From an uncultured Bacteroidales bacterium (lineage in GTDB: Bacteria > Bacteroidota > Bacteroidia > Bacteroidales > UBA932): 64,000 nucleotides of DNA. The stretch lies in the NCBI GenBank assembly GCA_900320545.1, contig ONSU01000004.1, positions 62,001 to 126,000 of the forward strand, read 5' to 3'. The notes beneath the pieces are model-generated. The model was not told where the DNA came from. It was given only the letters and a program-made list of their open reading frames with translations, and searched no databases. Positions 62,029 to 64,000 of this stretch are shown piece after piece; the first letter of the stretch is position 1; each line of letters opens with the position of its first letter. Position numbers and translations under genes: made by a program.

Positions 62029-63951
62029 TTATTTATAAATATAATCTACAAGAACCGGCCAGTGGTCGGAAGGGAGGACACCGTCGTAATTGATGCGAAG
62101 CACCAAATAGCGACTTACATCCAAATCCCCTTTATAATACTGATAATCATAGCGGTGATACCACTTTTTCGCCTGTTCGTCAGTGTCAGACCAGGCGTTA
62201 TAGGTAGCAATGGGATTCGGATTGACTCCAAGTTCGGCACTGCGATAATAGGTATCGGTGAAATATGTCTTAAAATAGTCGGCGTGGGTCGACTCAGTCG
62301 TCGGGGAGTTCATATCACCGGTCAGAATAACAGGAGAGCCGTCCGAAATCATCCCCCGGACCTTTTCGATAATCAACTCGGCCGATTTGACGCGGATGGT
62401 AAGCGCCTCGTCCTCCGTAATGGAAGTGCCGGAACTGGCCACTTCCAGATGGGTCGTCAGGAAATAGAAATCCTTGTCGGCATCCTTGTCGTGCAGTTTC
62501 ACCCACACGCAAAGGCGCTTGCGGCCCGGATCCGTTTCGACCCAGCCCGGAGCGGGCGAACTCGCCACATCCGGGGTCGGCGAAAGGTAGAATACCCCTT
62601 CATCCAGCCGGGTGAATTTCTCCGTCTTCCACGCCAGGCAGGGCTCTTCGTCAGTCTCCTTGAAAGTATAGCCGGGAAGATTTTCCTTGAGGAATGTCCG
62701 CTGCTCGGGACGGGACTCCTGGAAGCCGATGACATCGAAGGCATAATCCTTCAGCAACTGGAGCACCGCCGCCTTGCGGACATCCCAGTGCCGGTTACCC
62801 TCGTCGGCATCGTTGTAGAAACGGATGTTGTAGGTTCCGGCCCGAAGTTTCTTTTCAGTGGAAACGGGAATGACGCCGTCGCCGATCCAGAGTTCCCGGA
62901 TCATTCCGGCCGCCTGGTCGGAAATATAGAGCCGCTTCCCGTCCTCCGACATTAGCAGGCCGCCGATCAGGTTGAATGAGGCCGCGGTGCCAACCCCGTT
63001 GGCAATCTGCGCACGGTTTTTCTGCTGAATGCTTCCGGCGACTGTCTCCACCTGGGCATCAGCATACCCGCCGGACCCCTTTCTGATGCGGCGGATCCGG
63101 TGGGAATCGGCCACGTACAGATCCCCGTTAGGGGCAATAGCCACGTCGGCGATGTTGGCCGTAAACTTGGCGGTGAGCGGAGACCCGGGAATGCCGTCAT
63201 CAAAGGTCTTGGCATCCTTCACGCCCGCAATCACCTCGGTGGCACCCGTCATGGGATCCACCTTGACAATCTGGCAGCCGTTGGTGGAGACGATCAGGTT
63301 GCCGTCGGCATCGAATACCAGCGAGAGCGGCCAGGCCCCCAGGTCGATCGTCAGGGCCGGAGCGGCCGTGAAGTCACCTCCGGTGAATTTGTAAACGGCA
63401 TTGAGGTCGCGGACGGCCACAAAGGCGTCCCCTCCCTCATTGAACGCGATATCTATCACGCTCTTCCCTGCCCATTCCGAACGGGCTGCTTCGGTCTGAT
63501 TGACCCGGGAAGCTGGGTCGTACGTACGGATTTCGGCCTTGGCCTTGTCGGCAAACCAGACCTTTCCTCCGTGCAGAATCCCGAGCCAGGGCACGTTTTG
63601 ATCCGTTCCGTAGGTATACGGCATCGAGAGGCGCTTCTTCTCCAAATCCCACAAACGGATGGTCTGGGATTGCTCCAGGATGAAGGCGGTCTTGCCCGCC
63701 TCGATCCAGCCCATTCCGCGGACGGCGCCGAGCACCGCTTCGCTCTCGCCCCCGTCTTTCTTCCCCGAAACGGGGTTGCTGAAACCGGCGGTGCCGAACA
63801 GGGTGGTCACCGTGAAGGAGGGCGTCGACGGATCGGGAATGACGGGGCCGGGAGGATCGACCGGATTGTCAGGGCCCGGATTATCAGCGGGCGTTTTGGT
63901 ACAGCCGAAGAGTGTCAACAGCGCGGCTGAGAGTAGGAGAATGCGTTTCAT
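62029..63951 (-). CDS. NHL beta-propeller fused to an endonuclease/exonuclease/phosphatase (EEP) domain, lipoprotein
   Basis: 640 residues. Lipobox LTLFGCTK, Pro-rich linker, NHL propeller at about 45-350 (VDPMTGATEVIAGVKDAKTF, VAIAPNGDLYVADSHRIRRI, VGTAASFNLIGGLLMSEDGK), then a full EEP domain from about 370: AGTYNIRF, VIGFQES, LTTHLE, LTGDMNSP and SDHWPV, covering the metal-binding and catalytic Asn, Glu, Asp and His positions. EEP enzymes cleave phosphodiester or phosphomonoester bonds in nucleic acids, lipids or inositol phosphates. The fusion on a lipoprotein is unusual. Its ATG overlaps the stop of the previous gene. Confidence 0.85.
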   Translation of the reverse strand: MKRILLLSAALLTLFGCTKTPADNPGPDNPVDPPGPVIPDPSTPSFTVTTLFGTAGFSNPVSGKKDGGESEAVLGAVRGMGWIEAGKTAFILEQSQTIRLWDLEKKRLSMPYTYGTDQNVPWLGILHGGKVWFADKAKAEIRTYDPASRVNQTEAARSEWAGKSVIDIAFNEGGDAFVAVRDLNAVYKFTGGDFTAAPALTIDLGAWPLSLVFDADGNLIVSTNGCQIVKVDPMTGATEVIAGVKDAKTFDDGIPGSPLTAKFTANIADVAIAPNGDLYVADSHRIRRIRKGSGGYADAQVETVAGSIQQKNRAQIANGVGTAASFNLIGGLLMSEDGKRLYISDQAAGMIRELWIGDGVIPVSTEKKLRAGTYNIRFYNDADEGNRHWDVRKAAVLQLLKDYAFDVIGFQESRPEQRTFLKENLPGYTFKETDEEPCLAWKTEKFTRLDEGVFYLSPTPDVASSPAPGWVETDPGRKRLCVWVKLHDKDADKDFYFLTTHLEVASSGTSITEDEALTIRVKSAELIIEKVRGMISDGSPVILTGDMNSPTTESTHADYFKTYFTDTYYRSAELGVNPNPIATYNAWSDTDEQAKKWYHRYDYQYYKGDLDVSRYLVLRINYDGVLPSDHWPVLVDYIYK

Positions 63952-64000
63952 TTGATGGTTATTTTACGGATCAGGCAGTTCTGAACGTCGCAGACGTACA
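63948..64000 (-). CDS. C-terminal end of a further propeller-type protein (partial)
   Basis: The frame enters from the right edge and ends YVCDVQNCLIRKITIK with a TGA that overlaps the next gene's ATG. The last residues resemble the end of the 622-aa NHL protein (FDWRYTLRKVTIEP), so this is probably another NHL-propeller lipoprotein in the same operon. Confidence 0.55.
   Translation of the reverse strand, partial: YVCDVQNCLIRKITIK

Overview
This window reads as a GC-rich chromosome segment of an uncultured Bacteroidota (Bacteroidales-like) bacterium. The grounds are two SusC/SusD pairs, a FecR anti-sigma factor with a DUF4974-type end, a Bacteroidetes-type ECF sigma factor, fimbrillin-like lipoproteins, DUF4294/DUF4270/DUF3098 proteins, and repeated matches to the Bacteroidetes promoter (-33 TTTG, spacing 18-20, -7 TAnnTTTG). 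Nearly all genes lie on the minus strand.

Ribosomal frame: the S10-spc ribosomal protein cluster is split. rplC-rplD-rplW-rplB-rpsS-rplV-rpsC lies at 53.3-49.5 kb, and its expected continuation rplP-rpmC-rpsQ-rplN-rplX-rplE-rpsN lies at 2.4-0 kb in the same order and orientation. About 47 kb of other genes separates rpsC from rplP. The first half ends in an intrinsic terminator, and each half starts with its own canonical promoter. The two promoters share an identical 11-nt core, which argues for a real, functionally repaired rearrangement. rpsJ is not upstream of rplC either.

Inside the split, 2.5-12.9 kb holds conserved genes: a DUF4294 protein; ftsX-DUF3098-uppP-lpxH; a GT5-domain protein with a DUF4270 lipoprotein; acpP; and a tlpA-like gene-uvrC-pnuC operon. 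At 13-14.2 kb a RAYT transposase is bracketed by two pairs of REP-like palindromes. At 14.4-18.8 kb lie a large EF-hand membrane protein and a divergent multidomain lipoprotein.

From 49.3 to 18.9 kb runs a 30-kb, all-minus block of two related surface-polysaccharide/phosphodiester-type loci. Locus B (49.3-35.2 kb) is beta-helix lipoprotein, FecR, STN-SusC, SusD, PKD/PQQ-propeller lipoprotein, GDPD, small ORF, fimbrillin-beta-helix protein. Locus A (35.1-18.9 kb) is ECF sigma factor, GDPD, SusC, SusD, four beta-helix proteins and a small ORF, ending at a terminator. The apparent sigma/anti-sigma partners are 12 kb apart, in different loci. Both loci carry a glycerophosphodiesterase-like lipoprotein, so a glycerophospho-containing substrate is a reasonable inference. 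The beta-helix proteins share a variant WWPGAYQ-type end and shuffle their N-terminal domains.

Beyond the ribosomal genes (53.5-64 kb) are a 52-bp tandem repeat, dapF with odd Ala/Cys-rich insertions, an apparently catalytically truncated GH78-like lipoprotein, a fimbrillin/GLUG-type lipoprotein, an SGNH hydrolase, and a set of NHL-propeller lipoproteins, one fused to an endonuclease/exonuclease/phosphatase domain. Three tiny ORFs (41-51 codons, starting MKK or MKN) each sit directly upstream of a fimbrillin-like lipoprotein gene.
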